64,000 nucleotides of DNA from Tectiglobus sp965215755 (GTDB lineage: Bacteria; Pseudomonadota; Alphaproteobacteria; Rhizobiales; Hyphomicrobiaceae): contig OZ244119.1 in NCBI GenBank assembly GCA_965215755.1, positions 4,216,001 through 4,280,000 on the forward strand, in the 5' to 3' direction. Positions 1 to 8,562 of this stretch are shown in pieces. Positions within the stretch are counted from its first letter, which is position 1. Each line of letters opens with the position of its first letter. The notes under the pieces are model-generated. The model had not been told where the DNA came from. It saw only the letters and a list, made by a program, of their open reading frames with translations, and ran no database searches. Both the position numbers and the translations under genes were made by a program.

Positions 1-15
1 AGGGCTTCAAACGGC

Positions 16-954
16 ATGTGGATTGGACGTAGGGCATTCTTGCAGGGTATCGGCGGTGCAGTTGCCGCAGGCGCAACGGTCGGGCATGGCCATCTTGTTG
101 CACATGCTTCAGAGAGTTCGAGCGCTCAGCCGCTTGCGCGGCGCATCCGTTCAAGTGGTGAAAAAATGCCGATCGTTGGCCTCGGCAGCTGGATCACCTT
201 CAACGTCGGACGCGATCAGGCCCTTCTTGATGAGAGCGCGGATGTGATCAAGGCCTTCCTGGCGGGCGGCGGGCGCATGATAGATTCCTCGCCGATGTAC
301 GGCTCATCCCAGGCCACCATCGGTTATGCGCTGAAGAAGCTCGGCATGCCAGACGGCACCTTCGCCGCTGACAAAATCTGGACGTCCTCCCAGTCAGAAG
401 GGCCGGCGCAGTTCTCGCGGACACAAGGTCTGTGGGGCTTGCAGCAGATGGACCTGATGCAAATCCACAATCTTGTGGCGTGGCGCTCGCACCTCAGCAT
501 GCTGCAGGAACTCAAGGCTTCTGGAAAAATTCGTTACATTGGAATAACGACGTCGCACGGTCGCCGGCACCGCGAGCTGGAAGACATCATGTCCAAGCAT
601 GATCTCGACTTCGTGCAACTCACGTATAACATCCGCGACCGGGAGCCAGAAGCGCGACTACTACCACTCGCTCGAGAGCGTGGCATCGCGGTGATTGTCA
701 ATCGCCCCTATCAACGGGGCGCACTGCTGAGGCGTTTCTCCGGTAAACCCCTGCCTCCACTTGCGCAAGAGATCGGAGCGCAAAACTGGGCTCAGTTCCT
801 ACTGAAGTTTGTTCTCTCACACCCAGACGTGACCTGCGCCATACCCGCAACGACGAAGGTGGCGCACGTCAAAGAAAACCTTGCCGCTGCCGCCGGGCCG
901 CTCCCTGAGTTGTCGATGCGCAAAGAGATGTTCGCCGCCGTTGAACGGCTCTGA
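16..954 (+). CDS. Tat-exported aldo/keto reductase
   Basis: Probable NAD(P)H-dependent aldo/keto reductase of 312 aa. The usual AKR tetrad is visible: Asp90 and Tyr95 in IDSSPMYG, Lys120 in ADKIW, and His151 in QIHNL. The N-terminus has a twin-arginine-like stretch (GRRAFLQGIGGAV) followed by a hydrophobic segment and small residues, so export in folded form is likely. The start lies only 15 nt from the window edge, so a more upstream start cannot be excluded. The gene is followed after 2 nt by the membrane protein gene, which suggests co-transcription. The substrate is unknown; soluble AKRs normally work in the cytoplasm, so the Tat-like leader is the odd part. Confidence 0.85.
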   Translation: MWIGRRAFLQGIGGAVAAGATVGHGHLVAHASESSSAQPLARRIRSSGEKMPIVGLGSWITFNVGRDQALLDESADVIKAFLAGGGRMIDSSPMYGSSQATIGYALKKLGMPDGTFAADKIWTSSQSEGPAQFSRTQGLWGLQQMDLMQIHNLVAWRSHLSMLQELKASGKIRYIGITTSHGRRHRELEDIMSKHDLDFVQLTYNIRDREPEARLLPLARERGIAVIVNRPYQRGALLRRFSGKPLPPLAQEIGAQNWAQFLLKFVLSHPDVTCAIPATTKVAHVKENLAAAAGPLPELSMRKEMFAAVERL

Positions 955-956
955 CC

Positions 957-1634
957 ATGCAGGACTGGTCGAGCTACTCGCTGTCAGACTTCTTGCTGTT
1001 CTCGCCGCGCGTTTACGAACGCATGTTTGTGTTGCTGAACCAAGACCTGTGGCCAGCTCAACTCTTATTCGCCCTTGCCGGTCTTGCGGTCCTCTTTGCA
1101 GTCGTTCGCTTTGAGTTGCGTGGCATGCAGTTCGGGCTCGTGGTATTAGCGTTGGCCTGGATACTTGTTGCCTTCATGTTTTTCCAAGGCCGCTATGAGC
1201 AAATCAATTGGTTGGGGCGCTACATCATGCCGATTGCAATCGTGCAAGGTGTCCTGCTCTTGGCAACAGCGATTGCAGTTCAGCGCGGTACCCGGTTCGG
1301 CTGGCCGGTGTCATCGCTTGCAGGCATGGTGATCGGACTGCTTTTGTGCCTTGGCCTTATTGCCTATCCCTTGCTCGCGCTGACGTCTGAACAAGGTCTT
1401 GCGGGCGCCCAGGTGCTGTTTGCAACGCCCGATCCGACCGCGGTTGCAACGCTTGGCATAGCAGCGCTCCTTCGAAGCCCGATGCGGTGGCTGTTGATGA
1501 TTGTGCCGATCGCGTGGTGCATTTTCACCGGGCTCACCTTGTGGACCCTGGGACAAGCTGATTTCTTCGTAGCTCCACTCGCCGCACTGCTTGCCGTCGG
1601 TGTGTCAATCTTTTGGCGGCCGCAGGATACTTGA
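957..1634 (+). CDS. Polytopic membrane protein, DUF6064-like
   Basis: A 225-aa hydrophobic protein with about six predicted membrane segments. The N-terminal stretch with LSDFLLFSPRVYERMF and a WPAQ motif resembles my memory of the DUF6064 family of small bacterial membrane proteins; this assignment is tentative. It begins 2 nt after the stop of the aldo/keto reductase gene, so the two are probably translated from one message. No enzymatic motif is visible and its function is unknown. Confidence 0.7.
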   Translation: MQDWSSYSLSDFLLFSPRVYERMFVLLNQDLWPAQLLFALAGLAVLFAVVRFELRGMQFGLVVLALAWILVAFMFFQGRYEQINWLGRYIMPIAIVQGVLLLATAIAVQRGTRFGWPVSSLAGMVIGLLLCLGLIAYPLLALTSEQGLAGAQVLFATPDPTAVATLGIAALLRSPMRWLLMIVPIAWCIFTGLTLWTLGQADFFVAPLAALLAVGVSIFWRPQDT

Positions 1635-1800
1635 AGAACAATCGCTCGCATGGATCAGCACTCCCCAGGAACTGCGATCGGAAAGTTCTGACGCGATCAA
1701 CCGATATCATTCATATCCTTACACACACGTCATCCGACACCTACATGCCACCATCGACGTAACGACTGGAGGGTTAAACAACCCATCCACGCGCAGTGGT

Positions 1801-1808
1801 TCTATTGG
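1801..1808. repeat. Target-site duplication, left copy (IS66 element)
   Basis: The 8-bp sequence TCTATTGG directly abuts the left inverted repeat of the IS66 element and is repeated exactly at the other end. IS66-family elements are known to generate 8-bp duplications, so this marks the original insertion site. Confidence 0.93.
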
Positions 1809-1891
1809 GTTAGCGTCCGGCCTGCACCGCCTTACGCGACCTGACCTTTCGAGCCATGATGTCCGCTCAGATGTAACCGGGGAGGAACCAC

Positions 1892-2233
1892 ATGGCATCA
1901 AGACCCAGGACTTCTCGTCAGCGATGGAGCGACGCGTTCAAGAAGCGTATTGTCGCCGAAGCCCGTCAGCCGGGCGAGACGGTGGCTCAAATCGCACGGC
2001 GTTATGATCTCGATGGACGACGGGTGTCGAACTGGATGAAGAAGTTTGGCTCGCAGACGCCACTGGTGCCGGTCGAAGTGACGCCGGACGACAGCAACTC
2101 GCCGATGCTCGCCCCGCATCCATCGACTTGTGTCGAGGTGAACTTGCCCTGCGGTTCGAAGGTGCACTTCGGTGCTGACGTGGGTGTGGAACTGGCAGCT
2201 GAGATCATTGCCGCGCTCAAATCGAAACGATGA
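1892..2233 (+). CDS. tnpA: IS66 accessory protein TnpA
   Basis: 113-aa IS66 TnpA-type protein. The N-terminal half is a helix-turn-helix of the transposase orfA type (RQRWSDAFKKRIVAEA ... VAQIARRYDLDGRRVSNWMKKF). The ATG is preceded by GGGGAGGAACCAC, a good ribosome site. It overlaps the start of tnpB by 4 nt (ATGA), the normal coupled arrangement of these elements. In the family TnpA and TnpB assist TnpC in transposition; their exact role is not settled. Confidence 0.9.
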   Translation: MASRPRTSRQRWSDAFKKRIVAEARQPGETVAQIARRYDLDGRRVSNWMKKFGSQTPLVPVEVTPDDSNSPMLAPHPSTCVEVNLPCGSKVHFGADVGVELAAEIIAALKSKR

Positions 2234-2577
2234 TCCCGGTTCCGGCAAGCACGAAGGTTTGGCTTGCGTCTGGCGTCACGGACATGAGGAAAGGGTTTAA
2301 CGGTCTCAGTATCCTGGCGCAGAACACCTTGGAGCAAGATCCGTTCTCCGGCCACTTGTTCGTCTTTCGTGGGCGTCGCGGTGATCTGGTGAAGATCATC
2401 TGGTGGGACGGCCAAGGTGCCTGTCTGTTCTCGAAACGGCTAGAGCGCGGGCGGTTTGTGTGGCCGTCGCCGGTCAAAGGCAAAGTAGCGATCACCTCGG
2501 CGCAGTTGGCGATGTTGTTGGAGGGGATTGATTGGCGCGCGCCGGTTCGAACATGGCGCCCATTGAAGGCAGGTTAG
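2230..2577 (+). CDS. tnpB: IS66 accessory protein TnpB
   Basis: 115-aa IS66 Orf2 family protein. It is recognised by the conserved stretches GVTDMRKGFNGLS, GHLFVFRGRRGDLVKIIWWDGQG and the C-terminal QLAMLLEGIDWR. It has the standard family length, and its start overlaps the tnpA stop by 4 nt. It is needed together with TnpA and TnpC for efficient transposition in studied IS66 elements. Confidence 0.93.
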   Translation: MIPVPASTKVWLASGVTDMRKGFNGLSILAQNTLEQDPFSGHLFVFRGRRGDLVKIIWWDGQGACLFSKRLERGRFVWPSPVKGKVAITSAQLAMLLEGIDWRAPVRTWRPLKAG

Positions 2578-2644
2578 CAACAGTCCCGCTTGCTCTTTGA
2601 CATCGCAGATTCATTCAGGCCCGCGAATAACGTATGGCTTTGCC

Positions 2645-4180
2645 ATGACGAACACCGATGGCCATATCCCGCAAGACATTGCCGGTTATCAAGTGCTGTT
2701 GGATCAACGTGATGCCGAGATCGCCAGACAATCGGCGGAGCTTTTGGCGCGAGATCTTCTGATTGAAAAACTCAAACTGCAACTCGCCAATCTGAGGCGG
2801 CAACGGTTCGGCACGAAGTCTGAGGCGCTAGACAAGATCATTGATCAACTTGAGCTGGCACTTGTCGAAGCGGAAGCAGCGGCGGAACAACATTGTTGCG
2901 AACCACCGCCCACTGACACGGCAGACAAGCAACAGCCAACCCGCAAGCCCTTGCCTGAGCATCTGCCTCGCGAAGAGATCGTTCTCAGCCCTGGCGAGAC
3001 GTGTGATCAGTGCGGCGGGGCATTGCGTCACCTCGGCGAAGACGTATCTGAGACGCTGGAATATGTACCGGGACGCTTCAAGGTGGTCCGAACGGTACGA
3101 ACCAAGATGTCCTGCCGCTGCTGTGAGGCCATTCATCAGGTTCCAGCGCCATCAATGCCGATCGAACGGGGGCGGCCAGGTCCAGGACTGTTGGCGCATG
3201 TGCTGGTCAGCAAATATGCGGATCACTTACCGCTGTATCGCCAGTCTCAAATTTATGGGCGTGAAGGCATACAGCTTGAACGCTCAACCCTTGCTGATTG
3301 GATCAGCCAATCGGCGGCACTTCTCGAACCTCTTGCAGATGTCATTGGTCGTCACGTCATGGCCGGAGCCGCCATCCATGCCGATGACACGCCGGTCAAG
3401 GTACTGGCGCCGGGAACCGGCAAGACCAAGACCGGGCGCTTGTGGGTCTATTTAAGAGATGAGCGAGATTGGGCTGTTGATCATCATCCAGCCGCGTTCT
3501 ACAAGTTCACGCCGGATCGACGAGGCCAGTGGCCACGAGATCATCTCAAAGACTTTTCGGGTTGGCTGCATGCCGACGGCTATGCCGGGTTCGAAGAACT
3601 TTATCGGCGAGGTGGTATCAAGGAAGTCGCCTGTCTCGCTCATATCCGGCGCAAGTTCTTTGACATCCATGTTGCCCAAGGTTCCGGCATTGCCAAAGAG
3701 GCACTGGAGCGGATTGCCGAGTTGTACAAAATAGAAGCTTCCATTCGAGGCGATCCACCTGACCGGCGCAGATCGCTCAGGCAGGAACAGGCGGCACCGC
3801 TCATTGATGATCTTGAAGCGTGGCTCCATTCGCAGCTCACACAGATCTCGGGCAAGTCGGCCTTGGCTGGCGCAATCCGTTATGGCCTGACCCGCCTCAA
3901 GCGACTGCGCCCATATCTCGATGATGGCCGCCTCAGCATTGATAACAATGCTGCCGAGCGCGGCATGCGCAGTATAGCCCTTGGGCGCAAGAATTGGCTT
4001 TTTGCTGGATCGGAGCGCGGAGGAAAGTCAGCGGCCATTGCCTACACGCTGATCGAGACGGCCAAGCTCAATGGCGTTGATCCGCAAGCATGGCTGACCG
4101 ATATTCTTGGCCGTATCGCCGACCACAAGATCAATCGGATTGATGAGCTACTTCCCTGGCAGTATGCTCAGCAAGGCTGA
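2645..4180 (+). CDS. tnpC: IS66-family transposase TnpC
   Basis: The DDE transposase of the element, 511 aa from the ATG chosen here; an upstream in-frame TTG at 2597 would add 16 residues. The order is an N-terminal coiled coil (leucine-zipper-like LLARDLLIEKLKLQLANLRRQRFG), a zinc-finger-like region (CDQCGG ... CRCCE), then the catalytic core. Candidate catalytic acids are Asp in IHADDTPVKVL, Asp in LHADGYAGF and Glu in NNAAERGMRSI. The reading frame is uninterrupted and ends 14 nt before the right inverted repeat terminus. Confidence 0.93.
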   Translation: MTNTDGHIPQDIAGYQVLLDQRDAEIARQSAELLARDLLIEKLKLQLANLRRQRFGTKSEALDKIIDQLELALVEAEAAAEQHCCEPPPTDTADKQQPTRKPLPEHLPREEIVLSPGETCDQCGGALRHLGEDVSETLEYVPGRFKVVRTVRTKMSCRCCEAIHQVPAPSMPIERGRPGPGLLAHVLVSKYADHLPLYRQSQIYGREGIQLERSTLADWISQSAALLEPLADVIGRHVMAGAAIHADDTPVKVLAPGTGKTKTGRLWVYLRDERDWAVDHHPAAFYKFTPDRRGQWPRDHLKDFSGWLHADGYAGFEELYRRGGIKEVACLAHIRRKFFDIHVAQGSGIAKEALERIAELYKIEASIRGDPPDRRRSLRQEQAAPLIDDLEAWLHSQLTQISGKSALAGAIRYGLTRLKRLRPYLDDGRLSIDNNAAERGMRSIALGRKNWLFAGSERGGKSAAIAYTLIETAKLNGVDPQAWLTDILGRIADHKINRIDELLPWQYAQQG

Positions 4181-4194
4181 GCCTGGACGCTCAC

Positions 4195-4202
4195 TCTATT
4201 GG
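4195..4202. repeat. Target-site duplication, right copy (IS66 element)
   Basis: TCTATTGG, identical to the 8 bp at the left end of the element. Removing the element and one copy restores a continuous intergenic sequence leading into the receptor-gene terminator. Confidence 0.93.
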
Positions 4203-4222
4203 TGTTTCGAGCAAAAATGGAA

Positions 4223-4256
4223 AAAGCGCCTTCACTCTTTTGAGCGAAGACGCTTT
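4223..4256 (-). terminator. Rho-independent terminator of the TonB receptor gene
   Basis: Inverted repeat AAAGCGCCTTC / GAAGACGCTTT (one mismatch) with a 12-nt loop. Read on the minus strand it is followed by a T-rich run (TTTTTCCATTTTT). It lies about 35 bp past the stop of the receptor gene, in the right place to end that transcript. Confidence 0.8.
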
Positions 4257-4290
4257 CCCCGTTGCTCTGACGTCCTGCGCGTGAAGAGGC

Positions 4291-6510
4291 CTAGTTGAAC
4301 TTCAGCTTGCCAAACAGTTTGATGCTCGCACCAGGGAGTAGGACGTCATCTCGGCGCTTGAATGAGCTGTGGTTGAGCACTTCATCATCCGCCAGGTTTT
4401 CTCCTTTAATGCCGACCGTCAGCTCGGTGTCGGGGCCGGACACGGAGTCGGTCAGCTTGGACGTATAGGACAACTCGGCATTGATGAGAGTATATCCAGG
4501 CGTTGTCATTTCTTCTGACTCAACATTTACCTTGTTTTGGTCGAATGCGTGCAACACGCCAACACGGGCAAACAGATTGGCATCACGGTAAAAGAGGCCG
4601 CCACCAAGACGATGCGGGGGAATACGTGGGACGTTATCACCTTCAAACTTGGCGCGAACGAAATCATACTGGCCGTCGATGCCCCATACACCACGCCAGA
4701 TCGAAGCAACGTCATACTGCGCCGCAATCTCGAAGCCATAAATGGTTGCCTTGCGTTGCTGGAAGGCAACCTGGTCCAGCTCCTCATTGGTTGGCGTCGC
4801 AGTGCAGGAACCAAGCGCTTCTTCACACTTGCTACCTGTCAGTTGCTTAAAGATGAAGCTGTCGTAGCGGGCATAGTAGAGCGAACTGTCGAAACGCAAT
4901 GCACCGTCCGCTTTCTTGAAACCAAGCTCGGCAGAGTTCGCTTTTTCCTTAGTGAGGAACGGATTACCGATTTCGAACGTCTCCGTGGCCTCATGTACGC
5001 CCTTGGAATAGAGTTCCTGGGCTTCCGGTGCTCGCTCAACGTGCTGCAGGGTAACGCGTGACACGATACCAAGCGGCAACTGATAGAGCACACCGAAACT
5101 GCCACTCACAGGTGTAAAGCTGCGCTCGCCTTGGAATGTAGTCGGGTTGTTAACATTGCTGAAGTCGGTAATACCGTTGCCTTCAACTTCGGTTCTCTCG
5201 ATGCGACCGGCCACCTGGAACCGCAACTTGCGACTGACCTGCAATTCCTCAAAAACAAAACCTGCAATCGAGTGCGTTCGTGCCGGATCGAGCAAGCCGT
5301 CAAGTTCTTCATCGACCCCGAAGCCACGGGTCTTTCGTCGTCCGCCCTGAACACCGATTGCGCCACGCAGTTCCCCAAGTGCCGTCCCGATTGGTAAGTG
5401 TTGAATTTCGACCCTTGCCTCAGCTTCCCTGTTGGTGAAGCGGGTTCCGACAATGTCGCGATCTTCACTATCTTCGAAGATCACTTCATCGTGTGTGTAG
5501 TCCGTGGCCCCCAGCCAGAAACGGATCGTTTCAATGCCGAAATCACGAACACGGAACTCACCTTTCGCCTGCACCTTGTCTTGCAACATGTCGATGCGTG
5601 GACGTTTTTCCGGCGCTTCTGCGCCGGGAATACCATAGAGGCTCTCAAAGCGCGTGAAGGAGACGCCAACGAAGCCTTTACTCCAGACTTTGGAAATGCC
5701 GAAGGAGAAACCTGAGCTTTCAACGAAGGTGTTAAACTGGCGCCCCTTCGGAGTGGCGTATTCTTCCGTGTTGCGCGCAAATCCATCCGCGTGGACCACA
5801 ATCCCTGCTGCTCCAGCCGTGATACTGAACGCACCATCCTTACCCCGGTCAACGGAACTATAGCCGCCCTGGATCGCTCCCTTGAAGCCATGGCGCGGCA
5901 TAAAACTTGGGATACGGTCATTCTCGACGGAGACAACGCCGCCAATCGCCTGGCTGCCATATCGCAGAGTGGCCGGACCTCGTATGACCTCTACCCGTTT
6001 TGCTGCATTCGGATCTATGGGCACGGCGTGGTCTTCCGACAGAGTAGCGACATCATGCGTGCCGATGCCATTCTCCTGCGTGCGAATGCGCGCGTTATCA
6101 AGGCCGCGAATAATGGGACGATTGGCGCCTGCCCCAAAGGTTGTCCCGGCGATGCCCGGTTTTTGTTGCAAGGTATCGGTAATGGTCGAGCCCTGCGTTG
6201 CAAGGACTTCCCGATCCGTAGCAACTGTCACGGGGACAAACGCATCATCTGCAATGATCAAAACGCCAGGTGGTGGTGACAGACCGGTTGTGCTCAGGGC
6301 CGGTCCTGTGTCCTCGGGGGATGGGGAGGGTGCCGTTGATGGCCGCACAACCGGACTGGGACTAGTGACGACGATGCCGGGGAGAGTCGTTTGGGCAACA
6401 GCAGCGCTGGAAGCTGCAATCGAAGCCACACCGAACAAAGCCAGGGTCGCCGGCCAATGTCGTGCGGTCCCCCTGCGATCGTTTGAGACTCCATCGTATT
6501 GTTTACGCAT
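4291..6510 (-). CDS. TonB-dependent outer-membrane receptor, ZnuD-like
   Basis: About 739 aa. After a hydrophobic leader (ALFGVASIAASSAAVAQ) comes a plug domain (VLATQGSTITDTLQQKPGIAG, NRPIIRGLDNARIRTQENG, VEVIRGPATLRYGSQAIGGVV) and a 22-strand-type barrel ending in Phe-Asn (KLKFN). The barrel contains YGIPGAEAPEKRPRIDMLQ and ETIRFWLGATDYTHDE, which resemble the ZnuD zinc-receptor group as I remember it. I chose the ATG preceded by GGGTGGGG over a GTG four codons upstream. A Zur-type palindrome sits 16 bp before the start and a second near the divergent tonB gene. Zinc uptake is therefore the best inference, though other metals or chelates are possible. It would work with the TonB protein encoded next door. 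Confidence 0.87.
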   Translation of the reverse strand: MRKQYDGVSNDRRGTARHWPATLALFGVASIAASSAAVAQTTLPGIVVTSPSPVVRPSTAPSPSPEDTGPALSTTGLSPPPGVLIIADDAFVPVTVATDREVLATQGSTITDTLQQKPGIAGTTFGAGANRPIIRGLDNARIRTQENGIGTHDVATLSEDHAVPIDPNAAKRVEVIRGPATLRYGSQAIGGVVSVENDRIPSFMPRHGFKGAIQGGYSSVDRGKDGAFSITAGAAGIVVHADGFARNTEEYATPKGRQFNTFVESSGFSFGISKVWSKGFVGVSFTRFESLYGIPGAEAPEKRPRIDMLQDKVQAKGEFRVRDFGIETIRFWLGATDYTHDEVIFEDSEDRDIVGTRFTNREAEARVEIQHLPIGTALGELRGAIGVQGGRRKTRGFGVDEELDGLLDPARTHSIAGFVFEELQVSRKLRFQVAGRIERTEVEGNGITDFSNVNNPTTFQGERSFTPVSGSFGVLYQLPLGIVSRVTLQHVERAPEAQELYSKGVHEATETFEIGNPFLTKEKANSAELGFKKADGALRFDSSLYYARYDSFIFKQLTGSKCEEALGSCTATPTNEELDQVAFQQRKATIYGFEIAAQYDVASIWRGVWGIDGQYDFVRAKFEGDNVPRIPPHRLGGGLFYRDANLFARVGVLHAFDQNKVNVESEEMTTPGYTLINAELSYTSKLTDSVSGPDTELTVGIKGENLADDEVLNHSSFKRRDDVLLPGASIKLFGKLKFN

Positions 6511-6525
6511 GACTGACCCCACCCA

Positions 6526-6544
6526 ACTGTTATGTTATTACATC
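6526..6544 (-). promoter_or_regulatory. Putative Zur operator, receptor-proximal
   Basis: Read on the minus strand, GATGTAATAACATAACAGT matches the remembered Zur-type palindrome AATGTTATAwTATAACATT at about 15 of 19 positions. It lies 16 bp upstream of the receptor start, where binding would block transcription or initiation. It is weaker than the second copy at the tonB side. Confidence 0.55.
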
Positions 6545-6624
6545 TAAGAGCTATCCAGCATTACGGGAGCAGGCCGAGCAAGGACTTTGAAGCAACACGC
6601 GTATGGTTCCATCGTCGCCGTGAT

Positions 6625-6643
6625 AATGTTACAACATAACATT
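6625..6643. promoter_or_regulatory. Putative Zur operator, tonB-proximal
   Basis: AATGTTACAACATAACATT has perfect 7-bp arms (AATGTTA / TAACATT) around a 5-nt centre. This agrees closely with the Zur box of alphaproteobacteria. It lies 25 bp before the tonB start and about 115 bp before the receptor start, so one or both divergent promoters could be repressed when zinc is plentiful. Related Fur-family regulators (Mur, Irr) use different motifs. Confidence 0.7.
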
Positions 6644-6668
6644 AATGTTCCACTTGCAGCAGGCCTGA

Positions 6669-7850
6669 GTGTCAAACCTATCCAACAATCCCGCCAACGA
6701 GGGAGCTGAAGCCGGGCCTGAGCAATTCCAAGGGCTGGAGCTTGCCATCACGGAGGTTGCCGGTGATCCTCTTGCTGCGCCTGGTCACCCGCGAAAATCC
6801 CGATTTGGACTCGCCGTTGCGATATCCCTTCTGCTCCATGGGGCTCTTGCCTGGGCCGGCGTGCACTACATACACGAGGATGTACTTGGCGGGGCCGATG
6901 TGGAAGTCGAGACGATCAGCGTTGAGATCGTGGGCGCCGTACCGCAAGTTGCAAGTCCAGCCCAGGCGAACGCGCTGAACGCCACGCGTCAGCCAACTCC
7001 AGCAACGCCCATCGAAGTTGAACCATCTTTGCTGCCTCCACATCGGCAGGCGGCGGCTAAAACCGCTGCTGAGAAACAGGCACCTGCGGAAACACTCAAC
7101 AACGAAATCAACGACAATCAAGCTCAGGCACGCACGAAGAGCGCCCCGAAACAGCTGCCCAATTCAACGTCGACACAAAGTCAGCTTTTTGAACCCAATG
7201 ATTTTGCCGGTCTGCCGGATAAGGCCGTTGAACCCGCAAAACCAGCACCTTACGTCGAGGACATACCAGCCATACTTCCGGAGCCGCCTCAAGAGCCGGA
7301 GAAGCAAGTCAATGCGAAGATAGCTTCGCCCGTGTTGACCAGAAGTACGGAGCGAGAAGACCCACCTCAATCCCGGGAGCCAAACGAAGTCATCGCTGTC
7401 GAAGCCCAAAAACTCAAGCAACCGAAGAAGCCAAGCAAAACCGCAGCAAAGACCGAGCAGGAAACTCAGCGTTCATCGAAAAGAACAGCGACAAACGCTG
7501 CACAGTCTTCAAGTGCCAGTTCGCGCGCTAGCGAGTCGGCTGCCGCGCGTCCGAAGAAGGTGGTGCCTGCCAGCAAGGGCGCGCTGAGGGTTTTTGCCCG
7601 CAGGATTGCGCGGGCGCTGGCCCGTTCGCGCCCACGCGGCATCCCGGGATCCGGAACTGTTGTTATTGCCTTCACATTATCGCCAAGCGGCGCATTGACT
7701 TCCGTTCGGGTACGCAAATCAAGCGGAAGTGCAAGACTGGATAGAGCCGCGAAACGAGCTGTTCGGCGCACCAAGTTCCCACGCCCCCCGAAAGGCGCGA
7801 CACGCGCGCAGCGCAGCTTCGTTATTCCATATCACTTTCGAAGGAGGTGA
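6669..7850 (+). CDS. TonB energy transducer
   Basis: 393 aa. There is a single membrane anchor near residues 46-66 (FGLAVAISLLLHGALAWAGVHY), then a long Pro/Ala/Lys/Glu-rich periplasmic spacer. The C-terminal TonB domain is recognised by IAFTLSPSGALTSVRVRKSSGS, LDRAAKRAVRRTKFPRPP and the final FVIPYHFRR. The start is a GTG (GTGTCAAACC). It is divergent from the ZnuD-like receptor and shares the Zur-box-containing intergenic region, so it is probably a dedicated transducer for that receptor. No exbB/exbD is present in the window, so these must be supplied elsewhere. Confidence 0.92.
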   Translation: MSNLSNNPANEGAEAGPEQFQGLELAITEVAGDPLAAPGHPRKSRFGLAVAISLLLHGALAWAGVHYIHEDVLGGADVEVETISVEIVGAVPQVASPAQANALNATRQPTPATPIEVEPSLLPPHRQAAAKTAAEKQAPAETLNNEINDNQAQARTKSAPKQLPNSTSTQSQLFEPNDFAGLPDKAVEPAKPAPYVEDIPAILPEPPQEPEKQVNAKIASPVLTRSTEREDPPQSREPNEVIAVEAQKLKQPKKPSKTAAKTEQETQRSSKRTATNAAQSSSASSRASESAAARPKKVVPASKGALRVFARRIARALARSRPRGIPGSGTVVIAFTLSPSGALTSVRVRKSSGSARLDRAAKRAVRRTKFPRPPKGATRAQRSFVIPYHFRRR

Positions 7851-8034
7851 TGGATGGTGCCTCCATTCTGCAGTGCGGGCGTTGCCCTCGGCTCCGTCCG
7901 GCATGGCCAACGCGCGACGGGTTGGCACGTGAGCTGAGACGCTTCATCTTCAGGGACACACATTTACCTGCCAAATTGGCTGTCACATCTGAGACAAGCA
8001 ACGCGCGTTGTCCGGCAATACACGAGGCATAGCC

Positions 8035-8409
8035 ATGGATATGAGCACGCTCAACGTTCGAGATGTCCGCACGTTTATCGGGGCCAAGGATTTCGATGCC
8101 TCACGCGATTTCTATCTCGCGCTCGGTTGGACGCAAACTTACGACGCTGACGATCTGCGTGTCCTCCAATTGGGAGGCCATCGCTTTTATCTACAGAACT
8201 ACTACCAAAAGGATTGGTGCGAAAACACGATGTTGCACATTTCGGTCGACGATGTTGAGGCGTGGTTTGCTCATGTCCGGGCCGTCTTTGCGGCGCAAAC
8301 ATTCAAAGATGCCCGTATGAGCGGCAGCATCGAGGATGCTGGTTACGGGAATGTCTTCTACGTTTGGGACCCAAGCGGCGCGTTGCTTCACTTCGCACAG
8401 TTTAAATGA
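8035..8409 (+). CDS. VOC-superfamily (glyoxalase/bleomycin-resistance fold) protein
   Basis: 124-aa single VOC domain. Characteristic elements are DFDASRDFYLALGW near the N-terminus, GGHRFYLQNYY in the middle, and FYVWDPSGALLHFAQF at the end. The ATG used here has ACGAGG a few bases upstream; a TTG nine codons earlier is less likely. The usual metal ligands are not clearly placed, so enzymatic activity, ligand sequestration and a structural role are all possible. It stands alone between tonB and the diguanylate cyclase. Confidence 0.85.
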   Translation: MDMSTLNVRDVRTFIGAKDFDASRDFYLALGWTQTYDADDLRVLQLGGHRFYLQNYYQKDWCENTMLHISVDDVEAWFAHVRAVFAAQTFKDARMSGSIEDAGYGNVFYVWDPSGALLHFAQFK

Positions 8410-8562
8410 CGTTGCCCCAGTAGATATGTCCGGTTGCCAACACATCCTCGCGTGCAGAGGTTCAGAGGGATTGCTGCTAGGTATTGCTCGCGACCTGGCG
8501 CCCGCAATGAGAGAGACTGCGCCTGAATCTAGGTCAATTCTTCAAGCGTAGGTGGGAATATC

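Larger units (their letters stand above)
1809..4194 (+). mobile_element. Complete IS66-family insertion sequence
   Basis: The element carries the classical three-gene tnpA-tnpB-tnpC arrangement in one direction. Its ends are imperfect inverted repeats: the left end reads GTTAGCGTCC and the right end, read inward, GTGAGCGTCC. It is flanked by perfect 8-bp duplications. All three reading frames are open, so it looks recently inserted and potentially active. It landed between the membrane protein gene and the terminator of the oppositely oriented TonB-receptor gene, apparently without breaking a gene. Confidence 0.93.

Noticed and set aside
4503..5061. Plus-strand frames within the TonB receptor gene
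   Set aside because: Shadows of the receptor reading frame; no protein features.
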